The notes: generated by a model not told the origin, from the letters alone. Numbered from the stretch's first letter, positions 6,475 through 15,061 are shown. The stretch is DNA of 64,000 nt from Streptomyces sp. P3 (GCF_003032475.1 NZ_CP028369.1:4588001-4652000), one strand, 5' to 3'. Program-made: numbers and translations.

Positions 6475-8106
6475 TCACTCCGACGGCGAGGGCGAGGGCG
6501 AGGCCTCGCCCGACGGGGACTCCGCCGTCTCGCAGGTGACCGAGAACGGCACCGAGCCGGACGTCGTCTTCACCGGCTCACGCACCTCGACCGCGATCGC
6601 GTTCTCGTACGTCCCGCTCCCCGCGTACGTCGACACGATCACCTTGTCCTGCTTGGACTTGCCGCCGCCCGACGGGAACTCGAGCGTCTTCCAGGTCTGC
6701 CCGGCCAGTTCGCCGTCCTTCGACACCCAGCGGTACGACACGGTCTCGGGCAGCTGCCCCACCGTGATCGTCGCGGTGAAGGCGGGTGCGTCGGCGTCCT
6801 TCGGCGGGCATGCGCCGGAGTACTCCGTGTGCGCGCCGGTCACGGTGACCGAGACGGTCTGCTTCGGCGTCTCGGAGCGGGCGCTCGGGGTGGGGCTCGG
6901 AGTGGGCGACTCGGCCTCCGCGCTGGTCTCCGGCTGTGTCTTCGGCGGACTCGCCGCGTCCGAGGCACTGTTGGTGACCCCGCCGGACCCGCTCTTGTCG
7001 TCGTCGTGATTCAGCAGCCCGTACGTCAGACCCGCGACCGCCAACGCCAGTGCCAGCACACCCACGACGAGGACCGTGCCGGCCCGCCGGCCCCGGTCCG
7101 GCTCCCCGGCGGCCGTCGACGACGTGGTCGGCGGCGCTGTCGACCAGGGCTGGGGCGGGGGCGCGGGGGCCGACCCGTGCCCCATCGGCCCGCCGGGGGG
7201 CGCGGGCGTCGGCGGGAACGACGTGTACGGCGCCGTGGGGGCGGAGTCGGTGCGGAAATCGCCTCCCGCGGAGGGGACGCCCCCGGCGGCGACGAGCCGC
7301 AGATCCTGCTCGGCCCGGTCGGCGGGCAGCCGCTCGGCCGGATCCTTGCGCAGCAGCCCCTCGATCACCGGCGTCAGCGGACCTGCCCGGCGCGGCGCCG
7401 GCAGCTCCTCGTCCACGATGGCACGCAGGGTGCTCAGCGGAGTGTCGTGACGGAAGGGGGAGTTGCCCTCGACCGCCGCGTACAGCAGCACGCCCAGCGA
7501 CCACAGGTCCGACTCGGGCCCCGGCGTGCGCCCCAGCGCCCGCTCCGGCGCGAGGAACTCGGGGGAGCCGATGACCTCGCCGGTCATCGTCAGTGCGGAG
7601 GTGCCCTCGACGGTGGCGATGCCGAAGTCGGTGAGCACCACCCGGCCGTCGTTGGACATCAGCACGTTCGCCGGCTTCACGTCCCGGTGCAGCACACCGG
7701 CCTCGTGCGCGGCCCGCAGTGCGGCCAGCACCTCGGCCCCGATGTGGGCGGCCCGCGCCGGCTCGACCGGTCCCTGCGCGTCCAGCAGGTCGGCGAGGGA
7801 GATGCCGTGCACGATCTCCATGACGATCCACGGCCGCCCGTCCTGGGTGGCCACGTCGTACACCGTCACGACGTTCCGGTTCGCGACCCGGGCCGCGGCC
7901 CAGGCCTCGCGCTCCAGCCGCGCGTACAGCCGCTCGACGTCCGAGGCCGCCAGCCCGTGCGGGGCCCGCACCTCCTTGACGGCGACCTCGCGGTGCAGCA
8001 CCTCGTCACGGGCCCGCCACACCGTGCCCATGCCGCCCTCGCCGAGCGGCGTCAGCAGCCGGTACCGGCCCGCGATCAGACGTTCACTGCCCGGTTCTTC
8101 GCTCAC
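6475..8106 (-). CDS. Membrane-anchored Ser/Thr protein kinase
   Basis: A 543-residue PknB-like kinase. The kinase domain spans about residues 11-275: glycine loop GEGGMGTVWRA (22-32), catalytic Lys44 in VAVKEV, HRDVKPANV (from 140), DFG (from 160) and the APE-equivalent APERALG. A proline-rich juxtamembrane linker leads to one membrane segment at about 342-364 (VLVVGVLALALAVAGLTYGLL). The extracellular part is Ser/Thr/Glu-rich with a small beta-rich domain containing two cysteines (GACPPKD, VTCET); no PASTA repeats are seen, so the signal sensed is unknown. GTG at 8106 has a GGGGG ribosome-binding site. The gene lies 60 bp downstream of the NicO-type gene on the same strand. Confidence 0.92.
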   Translation of the reverse strand: MSEEPGSERLIAGRYRLLTPLGEGGMGTVWRARDEVLHREVAVKEVRAPHGLAASDVERLYARLEREAWAAARVANRNVVTVYDVATQDGRPWIVMEIVHGISLADLLDAQGPVEPARAAHIGAEVLAALRAAHEAGVLHRDVKPANVLMSNDGRVVLTDFGIATVEGTSALTMTGEVIGSPEFLAPERALGRTPGPESDLWSLGVLLYAAVEGNSPFRHDTPLSTLRAIVDEELPAPRRAGPLTPVIEGLLRKDPAERLPADRAEQDLRLVAAGGVPSAGGDFRTDSAPTAPYTSFPPTPAPPGGPMGHGSAPAPPPQPWSTAPPTTSSTAAGEPDRGRRAGTVLVVGVLALALAVAGLTYGLLNHDDDKSGSGGVTNSASDAASPPKTQPETSAEAESPTPSPTPSARSETPKQTVSVTVTGAHTEYSGACPPKDADAPAFTATITVGQLPETVSYRWVSKDGELAGQTWKTLEFPSGGGKSKQDKVIVSTYAGSGTYENAIAVEVREPVKTTSGSVPFSVTCETAESPSGEASPSPSPSE

Positions 8107-8166
8107 CGCGCCCCCATTTCGCTCTTCGCATCCGGGCGAAAGCCTCCGCAACCCCACAAACGTAGC

Positions 8167-9906
8167 TCAGCCGAGTACGGATGCGGCCCCCTTGAGCACC
8201 AGTCCGGCGCCCAGGGCCACCACGAGGAACGCGGACCACAGGGGCATGTTGCGGCGGACGAGGGTCACGGCCGGGTGGCTCGTCCAGCGCGGCTGCCGCT
8301 CCAGCAGGCGGGTCGCCCCGGCGCCCAGCCGGACGACCGCGAACCCGGCGGCGGTCAGGGTCAGCGCGAGCCCGACGCCGTACGCGACGACGAGCAGCAG
8401 CCCGAACCAGGCGTGGCCGAGCGCGGCGGCGCCGACCAGCACGACCACGGCGGACGGACTGGGCACCATGCCTCCGGCGAACCCGAGGAGGAGCGTTCCG
8501 CGGAGGGTCGGGGCGACGGCGTGGGTGTGGGTGCGGCCGCCGTGGGAGTGCGTGTGGCCCCCGTGGGTGTGCGGACGACCGTGCTCGTGGTGCTCGTGGT
8601 GCTCGTGGTCGTGCGGTCGGGCGTGCTCGTCGTCGTGGCCGTGCTCGTGCGCGTGGCCGTGGTCGTGGCTGTGCCCGTGGTCGGCATCGTGATGGGCATG
8701 GGTGTGCGGGGTGGTGGCCCCGACGAGGGCGAGTTGACGCTCGGGGGTCTTCGCGGGCTCGTGGGGATGCGGGTGGTCGTGACCGTCGCCGTGCGGGTGC
8801 GGGTGCGGGTGCGGGTGAGGGTGGTCGTGGCCATGGCTGTGGCTGTGGCTGTGGCCGTGCGGGGTGTCCGGGCCGCGGCCGCGCCAGGCGCGGCGGGCCA
8901 GGGTCGCGCCGGCGAAGAGCACCAGCGCCCCGCTCGCCAGCCCCAGCCAGGCGATCACCGAGGGCGCCGCGGCCGATCCGGCGGTGACGAGCAGGCCGAG
9001 CGCGACGACGCCCAGGGTGTGCGTGACGGTCACGGAGGCGGCGAGCGGCAGGACGTCCTTCATCCGGGCCTTGCCGCCCCGGGCGGCCGCCGTCGCCGCC
9101 ATGATGGTCTTGCCGTGGCCGGGCGCGACGGCGTGCATCGCGCCGAGGACGACGGCGATCACCAGGGCCAGCGCGGCGAAGCCGACGGTGAGGTCCTGCC
9201 GGGCGACCAGGTCGTCCAGCGCCCGGGTCCAGCGGTCGGCGCCGCGGGGCAGCACCGACGCGGCCGGCGCGTCCCGGCTCTCCTCGACGAGAGCCGCGCC
9301 GCCGGGCCGCACCGTCACGGCCGCGGTCGCGGTGTCCGCCGGAGAGGACAGCAACTCCTTCGGATACGTGGTCAGTTCGTGTGAGACCGATTTCTCCGGA
9401 ACATCGGAGTCGGCGAGCGTCATCCGGTCGCCGCGTGCGGTGATCTCACGCCAGCCGGGTCCGGAGGAGGCACCCTCGCTGTGGAAGGCGACGGCGACGG
9501 TGCTCTCGTCGGGCAGCGGGGCCGTCAGCCGGCACTCCACGCGGAGCGTGTCGAGCCCCGCCTGGCCGGGCCGTACGACCGCCTTGCTCGCGCCCGCCGT
9601 GAGCGTGACCGCCCGGCCGTCGACGGTGAGCCTGCTGCCGGCCGCGGCGGTGGCGCAGCGCTCACGCGCCCAGGCGTCCATCCCCAGCCGCTCGATGTCG
9701 GGCTTGGCCTGGGTCGCCGGGATCTCGGCGAGGTCCTCGACGTGGTCGACGCGCAGCTGCCCGGGGGCGGCGACGAGACCGTCGTAGCGGTTGACGGTGA
9801 AGTTGCCGAGGGGGTGCGCGCTCGCGGCGGCGGAAGGAACCAGCACGAGCGCGCACCCGGCCGTGAACACGGCCGCGCAGGAGGCGAACAGACGACGTGA
9901 GATCAC
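8167..9906 (-). CDS. NicO/HoxN-like metal transporter with giant His-rich loop
   Basis: A 579-residue protein. A signal sequence (1-30) is followed by an extracytoplasmic domain starting AHPLGNFTVNRYDGL, typical of HupE/NicO-linked proteins. Six or more membrane segments follow, including the metal-motif helix GAMHAVAPGHGKTIMA (H-x5-H-G-K type) and the GFAGGMVPSPSAVVVL helix. Between membrane halves, residues about 345-464 form a cytosolic or periplasmic loop with roughly 40 histidines (GHSHSHSHGHDHPHPH and similar). This fits nickel/cobalt export or uptake with metal buffering by the loop; direction and metal are not shown by sequence. The GTG start overlaps the stop of the TPR gene by 4 nt (GTGA), so it is translationally coupled. 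Confidence 0.88.
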   Translation of the reverse strand: MISRRLFASCAAVFTAGCALVLVPSAAASAHPLGNFTVNRYDGLVAAPGQLRVDHVEDLAEIPATQAKPDIERLGMDAWARERCATAAAGSRLTVDGRAVTLTAGASKAVVRPGQAGLDTLRVECRLTAPLPDESTVAVAFHSEGASSGPGWREITARGDRMTLADSDVPEKSVSHELTTYPKELLSSPADTATAAVTVRPGGAALVEESRDAPAASVLPRGADRWTRALDDLVARQDLTVGFAALALVIAVVLGAMHAVAPGHGKTIMAATAAARGGKARMKDVLPLAASVTVTHTLGVVALGLLVTAGSAAAPSVIAWLGLASGALVLFAGATLARRAWRGRGPDTPHGHSHSHSHGHDHPHPHPHPHPHGDGHDHPHPHEPAKTPERQLALVGATTPHTHAHHDADHGHSHDHGHAHEHGHDDEHARPHDHEHHEHHEHGRPHTHGGHTHSHGGRTHTHAVAPTLRGTLLLGFAGGMVPSPSAVVVLVGAAALGHAWFGLLLVVAYGVGLALTLTAAGFAVVRLGAGATRLLERQPRWTSHPAVTLVRRNMPLWSAFLVVALGAGLVLKGAASVLG

Positions 9907-11657
9907 TTGGTCGCCTCCAGCGACTTGAGCGCCGTACGGGCCTCACGGGCGCCCAGTGCGGAGAAGCCGGGGTTCAGCTTCAGGGCGGCGGAGAGGTGGG
10001 TACGGGCGTCCTGCGGATGGCCGGTCGCCTTCTCGATCACACCGAGGTGGTAGAGGAAGGAGGCGTTGCGGTAGCCGGTGGCCGTGGCCTGCCGGGCGTA
10101 GGGGAGGGCCTCGGCGTCCTTGCCGTTGACGTGCAGCGCCCAGGCGAGGGCGTCCGCGGTGTGCACGGTGTGGCGGCGGGACCAGTCGTCGCGGGCCGCC
10201 CGCAGGGCCGTGGCCCGGTCGCCGTGGTCGGCGGCGGCGAGCGCGGTGTCGAGGTCGGCGTTGACGCCGTTGGCGCGGGCGATGGCGGTCCAGGCGTCGA
10301 CCAGGGCGTACTGGTCGGCGGCCTTCGCCGTGTCCCCGGTCCGGCCCCGGGCCTCGTACAGTTCGCCGAGCTCGACAAGCGGGCCGGGCAGCGGGTAACG
10401 GGCGACGATGAGTTCCAAGCCCTTGATGGCCTCCGCCTGCTGTCCGCTCGCCGCCTGGGCGCGGGCGCGGCCCTCCAGCGCGGGGAGGTAGTTCTCGTCG
10501 GCGGCGAGGGCACGGGCGTAGTGCGTGAGAGCGGTGGCGTAGTCGCCCTGGTTCCAGGCGAGTTGACCGAGCTGGGCGGCGACGTAGGCGATGTCGCCGG
10601 GTGAACTGGACGCGGCCAGCGCCCGGTCCAGGACACGGCGGGCGGTGGTGACGTCCCCGCGCAGCTCGTGGACGTAGGCGTAGCGGGTGAACACCGGTAC
10701 CCCGGGCCGCCGTTGGTCAGCGGTGCGGACGGCGGCGTCGGCGTCGTCGTAGCGGCCGAGCTCGACCAGGGCGTCGATCCGGGAGCTCAGGGCGCGTTCG
10801 TTGTAGGGGTTCTGCTTCAGCGTCCGGTCGGCGAAGGACAGGGCGCCGGCGAAGTCGTGACGCGCGGCGGCGAGGGCGGCCCGGCCGGCCAGGGCCTGGT
10901 CGTTGTCGGCGCGCAGGGCCAGGGACCGCTCGAGGGCCTGCTCGGCCTGCGGGTAGCGGGAGGGGTCGCCCTTGGTACGGGCCTGCTCGACGTAGGCGAG
11001 CCCGAGGGTGGCCCAGCCGCCGAAGTCACGGGGCTGCACACGCAGATGGGCCTGCAGAGCGGTGATGCTCGCGTCGAGGTCGCCGCCTGCGAGCAGCCCG
11101 GGGGAGACCGCCGCGGCCGCCGCCACGGGCACTGCGCGCTGTTCGTGCACCGCCCCGAGCGCGACCGCCCCGGCGGTGAGCGCGACGGCCAGCATGGCGG
11201 CGCACGCCCCGAGGTGCACGGCCCGCCAGCGACGGCCCGCCTCGCCCACCCGCCGCACGGCGGCGACCCGCTCGTCGTCGACGGCCGGCGCCGGATGCGC
11301 CGTGAGGACGGACTCGGTGACTTCGGTGGGTTCGCGGGGCTCGCGCGTTTCCGAGGCTTCAGGGGCTTCGGTGGGCTCGCCGGGTCCGCCGGACGCGTGG
11401 GCTTCGGCGGGCCCGCGGGACTTCCGGGCCTCGGCGGGCTCGTCGGAGGCGGACGCAACGGCGTCGGCGTCGGCTTCGGGCACGGAGCCGGTGGTCACGG
11501 CATCGGGCGCGTCGTCCCCGCTCGTGGCGCGCCGGGCCTCCGGCTTCGGCGTCGGCCGGCCCGTGGCGGGCTCCGGTCGCCGTGCCTGAGGTGTCGGCCG
11601 GCCGGCATCCGGTTGCCCGGGCAGCTCGCGCTCGCCGTCGTTCGTCCGCGGGGACAT
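9903..11657 (-). CDS. Membrane-anchored TPR-repeat protein
   Basis: A 584-residue protein in three parts. Residues 1-145 are disordered, rich in Pro, Glu, Ala and Thr (TEAPEASETREPREPTEV). One membrane helix follows at about 146-171 (LGACAAMLAVALTAGAVAL). The remainder is a chain of tetratricopeptide repeats, recognisable by phrases such as GWATLGLAYVEQA, AEQALERSLALRADN, LAWNQGDYATALTHYARALA and LGVIEKATGHPQDARTHLSAALKLNPG. It is likely a scaffold on the outer face of the membrane. It lies between the DUF4331 gene and the NicO gene and overlaps the latter by 4 nt, so the three probably work together. Confidence 0.88.
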   Translation of the reverse strand: MSPRTNDGERELPGQPDAGRPTPQARRPEPATGRPTPKPEARRATSGDDAPDAVTTGSVPEADADAVASASDEPAEARKSRGPAEAHASGGPGEPTEAPEASETREPREPTEVTESVLTAHPAPAVDDERVAAVRRVGEAGRRWRAVHLGACAAMLAVALTAGAVALGAVHEQRAVPVAAAAAVSPGLLAGGDLDASITALQAHLRVQPRDFGGWATLGLAYVEQARTKGDPSRYPQAEQALERSLALRADNDQALAGRAALAAARHDFAGALSFADRTLKQNPYNERALSSRIDALVELGRYDDADAAVRTADQRRPGVPVFTRYAYVHELRGDVTTARRVLDRALAASSSPGDIAYVAAQLGQLAWNQGDYATALTHYARALAADENYLPALEGRARAQAASGQQAEAIKGLELIVARYPLPGPLVELGELYEARGRTGDTAKAADQYALVDAWTAIARANGVNADLDTALAAADHGDRATALRAARDDWSRRHTVHTADALAWALHVNGKDAEALPYARQATATGYRNASFLYHLGVIEKATGHPQDARTHLSAALKLNPGFSALGAREARTALKSLEATK

Positions 11658-11696
11658 GCCCTCTCCTAGGTCGCCTGGGTGGTTCGCTCTGCCGGT

Positions 11697-11760
11697 GGGG
11701 GTGTGGGGGTGTGGGGGTGTGGGGGTGTGGGGGTGTGGGGGTGTGGGGGTGTGGGGGTGG
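11697..11760. repeat. Perfect 8-bp G-rich tandem array (TGTGGGGG x7)
   Basis: Seven uninterrupted copies of TGTGGGGG occupy 11702-11757, with partial copies at both ends. The G-rich strand is +, which is the template strand of the leftward operon, so G-quadruplex formation would affect DNA rather than the mRNA, which is C-rich here. The array lies between the DUF4331 and TPR genes, 40 bp upstream of the TPR start. Copy number is likely variable between strains. Confidence 0.85.
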
Positions 11761-11846
11761 CGCGGCCCGCGCCGTGGGGGATGAGTTACGCGGGCCGCGC
11801 CAGTCGGTGGGGCCGGGCCGGGGAGCGCAGGATTCTCCCCGGCCCG
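11761..11846 (-). terminator. Double hairpin after the DUF4331 gene
   Basis: Two perfect hairpins follow the DUF4331 stop codon in the leftward direction. The first has 12-bp arms, CGGGCCGGGGAG (11814-11825) and CTCCCCGGCCCG (11835-11846), with a 9-nt loop. The second has 11-bp arms, CGCGGCCCGCG (11761-11771) and CGCGGGCCGCG (11789-11799). Termination here would separate or attenuate expression of the downstream TPR-NicO part of the operon. Confidence 0.7.
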
Positions 11847-11858
11847 CTCAGGGAGGGC

Positions 11859-13367
11859 CTAGTAGGCCCTGCGCCGCCCGCGCCACCACATCAGGCCGCC
11901 GCCGATGAGGAGGATGCCCGCCGCGCCGGCGCCCGCGGAGGAGGCGATCAGCGCGGTGTTGCTCTCCGAACCCGTCAGGGCGTCGCCGAGCTGGCTGCGG
12001 ACGTCGGCGCCGCTCTTGGCGGACGCGCCGCGCGAGCCCTCGGTCGGCAGGGCCACGTAGGGGAACGCCTTCTCGAAGCTCTTGTCGTTCTTGTCGACGG
12101 CGTCGCCCAGGTCGTTCTTGGAGCCGACCAGCTCACCCTCGACGACCTGCAGGGAGGCGTCGATGACGTCGTCGGTGAGGCGACGGCCGTTCGGGAAGCC
12201 CGCGTTGTCGCCGTCCAGGACGCCGAGCCGCTTGGGGCTGGCGGTCGGCTTGATGGAGGTGTTGAGGCGCAGTTCCTCCGAAGGCGTCACGTAGGGCGGC
12301 TGGTTGAGGCCCTTGACGCCCTTCAGGAACACGTCGACGAGGTCGTTGCGCGGCTCGGCCGGCGCCTTGATCTTGTAGATCCCCTCGATCAGCTTGGGCA
12401 GCTCGGGGTTGGTGACGTTCTTCAGGAACTGGCCGTCGTCCTTCGGCTGGGACGCGTTGAACCGGTCCTTGTCCTTGATCGGGTTGACGACCTCGTTGAC
12501 CAGCGGGCTGCCCAGGCGGGAGACCTGCGTGTAGTAGCCCTCGGCGTTCTCGCGCTGGGTGGTCGACCAGACGCCGACGATCGGCTGGTGCTTGCCCTCG
12601 GTGATCATGTCGCTCGGGACCTGCAGCGCGATCGAGTTGACGTTGTAGCCCTTGAGCGTGTCGTTGCCGACCTCGGAGAGGTCGCCGCCGTACAGCAGGT
12701 CGAAGACGCGCAGGTCCAGGAAGAACGGGTCGTCGGCCTGGCCGGCGAAGGTCTTGGCTCCGTTGGGGAGCTTGTAGATCGCCTGGTCGCGCAGCTTCTT
12801 GTAGTTGGGCATCGACGCCTTGCCCACGTTGGACGGGGCCACCGGCACATCGTCCGCGATCTTCGTCTTGTGCTGGACCTTCCCCTTCTTCAGCTTGAGC
12901 AGCTCGAGGTCGTACGACTGCGTGACGTTCAGGTCGGGGTCGTACAGACTGTCGACCGCGCCGGTGTTGTAGAGGAACGTCTTCTTGTTCTTCGTGTGCG
13001 TCTTGAACGTGTAACGGAAGGTCAGGTCCTCCTTCGCGTCACCGTTGTTGTCGATGTGCAGGTCGTACTGGGCGTCCTCGGCGAACGGGAAGAAGTTCGG
13101 GCCGCCCGCGGGTTCCTCGAACGGGATCCAGTTCGCGACGATGGTCGTCGTGTCCGCGTGGTCCGGGCTGACGAAGGCGTACACGTCCGTGTTGTCGTAC
13201 TGGGGAGTGCCCGAGATGAGAGGAGCCTCACGGTGACTGGAGGCGTAGGCGGCCCCCGGTGCCAGCGTGGCGGCGCCGGCGGCTGCGAGCCCCCCGGCGG
13301 CCAACGCACCGCATATGAGGGTCGCGACGCTCCTGCGTCCGTTGCCGCTCCTGGAGATAGCTGTCAT
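11859..13367 (-). CDS. Secreted, membrane-tethered DUF4331 protein
   Basis: A 502-residue surface protein. The signal peptide at 1-42 ends in GAAYA, followed directly by the DUF4331 signature SSHREAPLISGTPQYDNTD. The family body follows (VYAFVSPDH, NWIPFEEPAGGPNFF, YDLHIDNNGDA, RYTFKT). The C-terminus has one membrane helix (SAGAGAAGILLIGGGLMWW) and the basic tail RGRRRAY, but no LPXTG-type motif. The function of DUF4331 is not established; the SSHREAP motif is invariant in the family. The ATG at 13367 has GAGGACGG upstream; the long upstream open frame overlaps the divergent sigma gene and is not coding. It is divergent from sigK-rskA, suggesting sigma-dependent expression. Confidence 0.9.
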   Translation of the reverse strand: MTAISRSGNGRRSVATLICGALAAGGLAAAGAATLAPGAAYASSHREAPLISGTPQYDNTDVYAFVSPDHADTTTIVANWIPFEEPAGGPNFFPFAEDAQYDLHIDNNGDAKEDLTFRYTFKTHTKNKKTFLYNTGAVDSLYDPDLNVTQSYDLELLKLKKGKVQHKTKIADDVPVAPSNVGKASMPNYKKLRDQAIYKLPNGAKTFAGQADDPFFLDLRVFDLLYGGDLSEVGNDTLKGYNVNSIALQVPSDMITEGKHQPIVGVWSTTQRENAEGYYTQVSRLGSPLVNEVVNPIKDKDRFNASQPKDDGQFLKNVTNPELPKLIEGIYKIKAPAEPRNDLVDVFLKGVKGLNQPPYVTPSEELRLNTSIKPTASPKRLGVLDGDNAGFPNGRRLTDDVIDASLQVVEGELVGSKNDLGDAVDKNDKSFEKAFPYVALPTEGSRGASAKSGADVRSQLGDALTGSESNTALIASSAGAGAAGILLIGGGLMWWRGRRRAY

Positions 13368-13406
13368 GCCGTCCGTCCTCTGTGCCAAGTTGCCTGACGG
13401 ACAGAG

Positions 13407-13435
13407 ATACGGAGCGGAGGGGCGGTTCGGATTGG
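13407..13435 (-). promoter_or_regulatory. Candidate ECF-type promoter for the DUF4331 operon
   Basis: Leftward, CCAATCC (13435-13429) is followed after 16 bp by CCGTAT (13412-13407), about 40 bp before the DUF4331 ATG. The -35-like element resembles the CCATCC of SigK promoters. A conspicuous AT-rich run (AAAACCAAAAAACTTTTAATTT at about 13438-13459, interrupted here only by description) lies just upstream, as an UP-like element would. The assignment to the adjacent sigma factor is inference. Confidence 0.4.
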
Positions 13436-13577
13436 TCAAAACCAAAAAACTTTTAATTTCCTGCTCACCCGCGTTTTCGGTGCTCCCATCCGTACCCCCT
13501 CCCCGGAGGTGTGTGCGTTGCGGATGCCGGGTGTGACGGGGCGGCCAGGATGCGGTGGCCGCAGGAAGGGGGACGGC

Positions 13578-14120
13578 ATGGAGGCGGACGAGCTTCTGGT
13601 GCTCGTGGCGGGAGGCGACCAGAAGGCCTTCGAACAGCTCTACCAGCTGGTGTCCGGGCCGGTGTTCGGGCTCGTCCGACGGGTCGTGCGGGACCCCGCG
13701 CAGTCGGAGGAGGTCGCCCAGGAGGTCCTTCTCGAGGCCTGGCGCTCCGCCGGCCGTTTCGACCCGAGCCGAGGCAGCGCCCTCTCCTGGATCCTCACCC
13801 TCGCGCACCGCCGCGCCGTCGACCGGGTGCGCAGCGCCCGCGCCGCCGTGGACCGCGAGCAACGTGAGGGACGCCGCTACCACGACCCCGCCTTCGACCA
13901 GGTGACGGAGGAGGTCGAGGCCGGCCTGGAACGCGAGTGGGTGCGCCGCTGCCTCGACCGCCTGACGGCGCTTCAGCGGCAGTCCGTCACCCTCGCCTAC
14001 TACGACGGCTACACCTACCGTGAGGTCGCCGACCGGTTGTCGTTGCCGCTCGGCACGGTCAAGACTCGGATGCGCGACGGACTCACGCGGCTGCGCGACT
14101 GCCTGGGAGGCGCCGTATGA
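13578..14120 (+). CDS. sigK: ECF sigma factor, SigK type
   Basis: A 180-residue ECF sigma factor. Region 2 (about residues 10-80) includes FEQLYQLVSGPVFGLVRRVV, the VAQEVLLEAWRSAGRFDPSRGSALSWILTLAHRRAVDRVRS core with conserved WI.T.AHRRAVD. Region 4 (about 120-175) includes LDRLTALQRQSVTLAYYDGYTYREVADRLSLPLGTVKTRMRDGLTRLR. This layout and its pairing with an RskA-type anti-sigma factor indicate the SigK/ECF19 group. The ATG at 13578 has a GGAAGGGGGAC ribosome-binding site. It ends with a 4-nt ATGA overlap with the anti-sigma gene. Probable targets are itself and the divergent DUF4331 operon. Confidence 0.88.
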   Translation: MEADELLVLVAGGDQKAFEQLYQLVSGPVFGLVRRVVRDPAQSEEVAQEVLLEAWRSAGRFDPSRGSALSWILTLAHRRAVDRVRSARAAVDREQREGRRYHDPAFDQVTEEVEAGLEREWVRRCLDRLTALQRQSVTLAYYDGYTYREVADRLSLPLGTVKTRMRDGLTRLRDCLGGAV

Positions 14121-14935
14121 GCATCCTCGGGATGTTCCGCCGGGAGGATCTTCACTCGCTGGCCGCCCCCTACGCGCTCGACGCCCTCGAAGGGGACGAG
14201 CGGCGCCGCTTCGACAAGCATCTGAAGACCTGCGACCGCTGCGCGGCCGAGGTACGGGCGTTGACCGAGGACGCGGTGCGGCTCGCCTGGTCGACCGCCG
14301 CCCCACCGCCGGCCGCCCTGCGCGACCGGGTGCTGGCCGCGGTGCAGAGAACCCCGCAGGAGTCCTCGCGCGCCCCGGTGCGGGAGCACGCGCCCCAACT
14401 GCCCCCGCACGTCTGGGGCACACAGCCACCGCCGAAACGCTTCCGAGCGCCCCGCGCGCGCCGCCCGCTGTTCGTGCCGTTCGCGACGGCCACCGCCGCC
14501 GCGGCCCTCGTCGTCGCCTCGCTGTTCGCCGTCCAGGCCGACCGGACCCGGGACGAGCTGAACGCCGAGCGCGCCCAGGCGCGTGAGATCGCCCACGTTC
14601 TCGCAGCTCCCGACGCCCGGGCGAGCACCGGGCGGGACGCTCGGGGGCGCATTATCGGAGTGATCGCTTCCGCTGCCGACGGCGAGGCGGTCGTGACCTT
14701 GAGCGGATACGGCGATCTCCCGGCCGGGCAGGTGCACCAGCTGTGGCTCATGCGCCCCGACGCGCAACCGCGCTCCCTGGGGCTGTTCGCGAGCGACACG
14801 CCTCTGGTCGCCACCGGTCTCGACAAGGCCGCGACGTCACTCGCTGTGACCGTCGAGCCCGACGGGGGTTCGTCGCAACCCACTACACAGCCGGTTGTCC
14901 AACTCACCCTGAAATCGGTCGGATTCGGAGAGTGA
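14117..14935 (+). CDS. rskA: RskA-type anti-sigma factor
   Basis: A 272-residue single-pass membrane protein. The cytosolic N-terminal anti-sigma domain has LHSLAAPYALDALEGDERRRFDKHLKTCDRCAAEV, including the zinc motif H-x3-C-x2-C (HLKTCDRC). A proline-rich linker leads to one membrane helix at about 116-136 (FATATAAAALVVASLFAV). The extracytoplasmic RskA domain has VVTLSGYGDLPAGQVHQLWLM and AVTVEPDGGSSQPTTQPV. It holds the SigK-type factor inactive until regulated proteolysis releases it. The ATGA overlap with the sigma gene ensures balanced synthesis. The extracytoplasmic signal is unknown; a metal or redox cue would fit the NicO neighbour. Confidence 0.9.
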   Translation: MSILGMFRREDLHSLAAPYALDALEGDERRRFDKHLKTCDRCAAEVRALTEDAVRLAWSTAAPPPAALRDRVLAAVQRTPQESSRAPVREHAPQLPPHVWGTQPPPKRFRAPRARRPLFVPFATATAAAALVVASLFAVQADRTRDELNAERAQAREIAHVLAAPDARASTGRDARGRIIGVIASAADGEAVVTLSGYGDLPAGQVHQLWLMRPDAQPRSLGLFASDTPLVATGLDKAATSLAVTVEPDGGSSQPTTQPVVQLTLKSVGFGE

Positions 14936-15061
14936 TCGCAAAGGAGTCGTCAACCCCCTTACGGGGAAGGTGAATCCTGTGAGCTCGATACATGTGTGCC
15001 TCGACGGGGCGATAGGGTTACCCTGCCCGGGCCGGGTGGACTCGTACGGGTGGGGAGTGAC

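Noticed and set aside
6460..9384. A 974-residue plus-strand open frame across the kinase and NicO genes
   Set aside because: It is the antisense of two well-recognised genes; its translation is Arg/Gly/His-rich low-complexity and has no family or ribosome-binding site. Long antisense frames are expected at this GC content.
13368..14429. N-terminal extension of the DUF4331 protein to 856 residues
   Set aside because: The signal peptide starts at 13367, and the extension overlaps the divergent sigma and anti-sigma genes.
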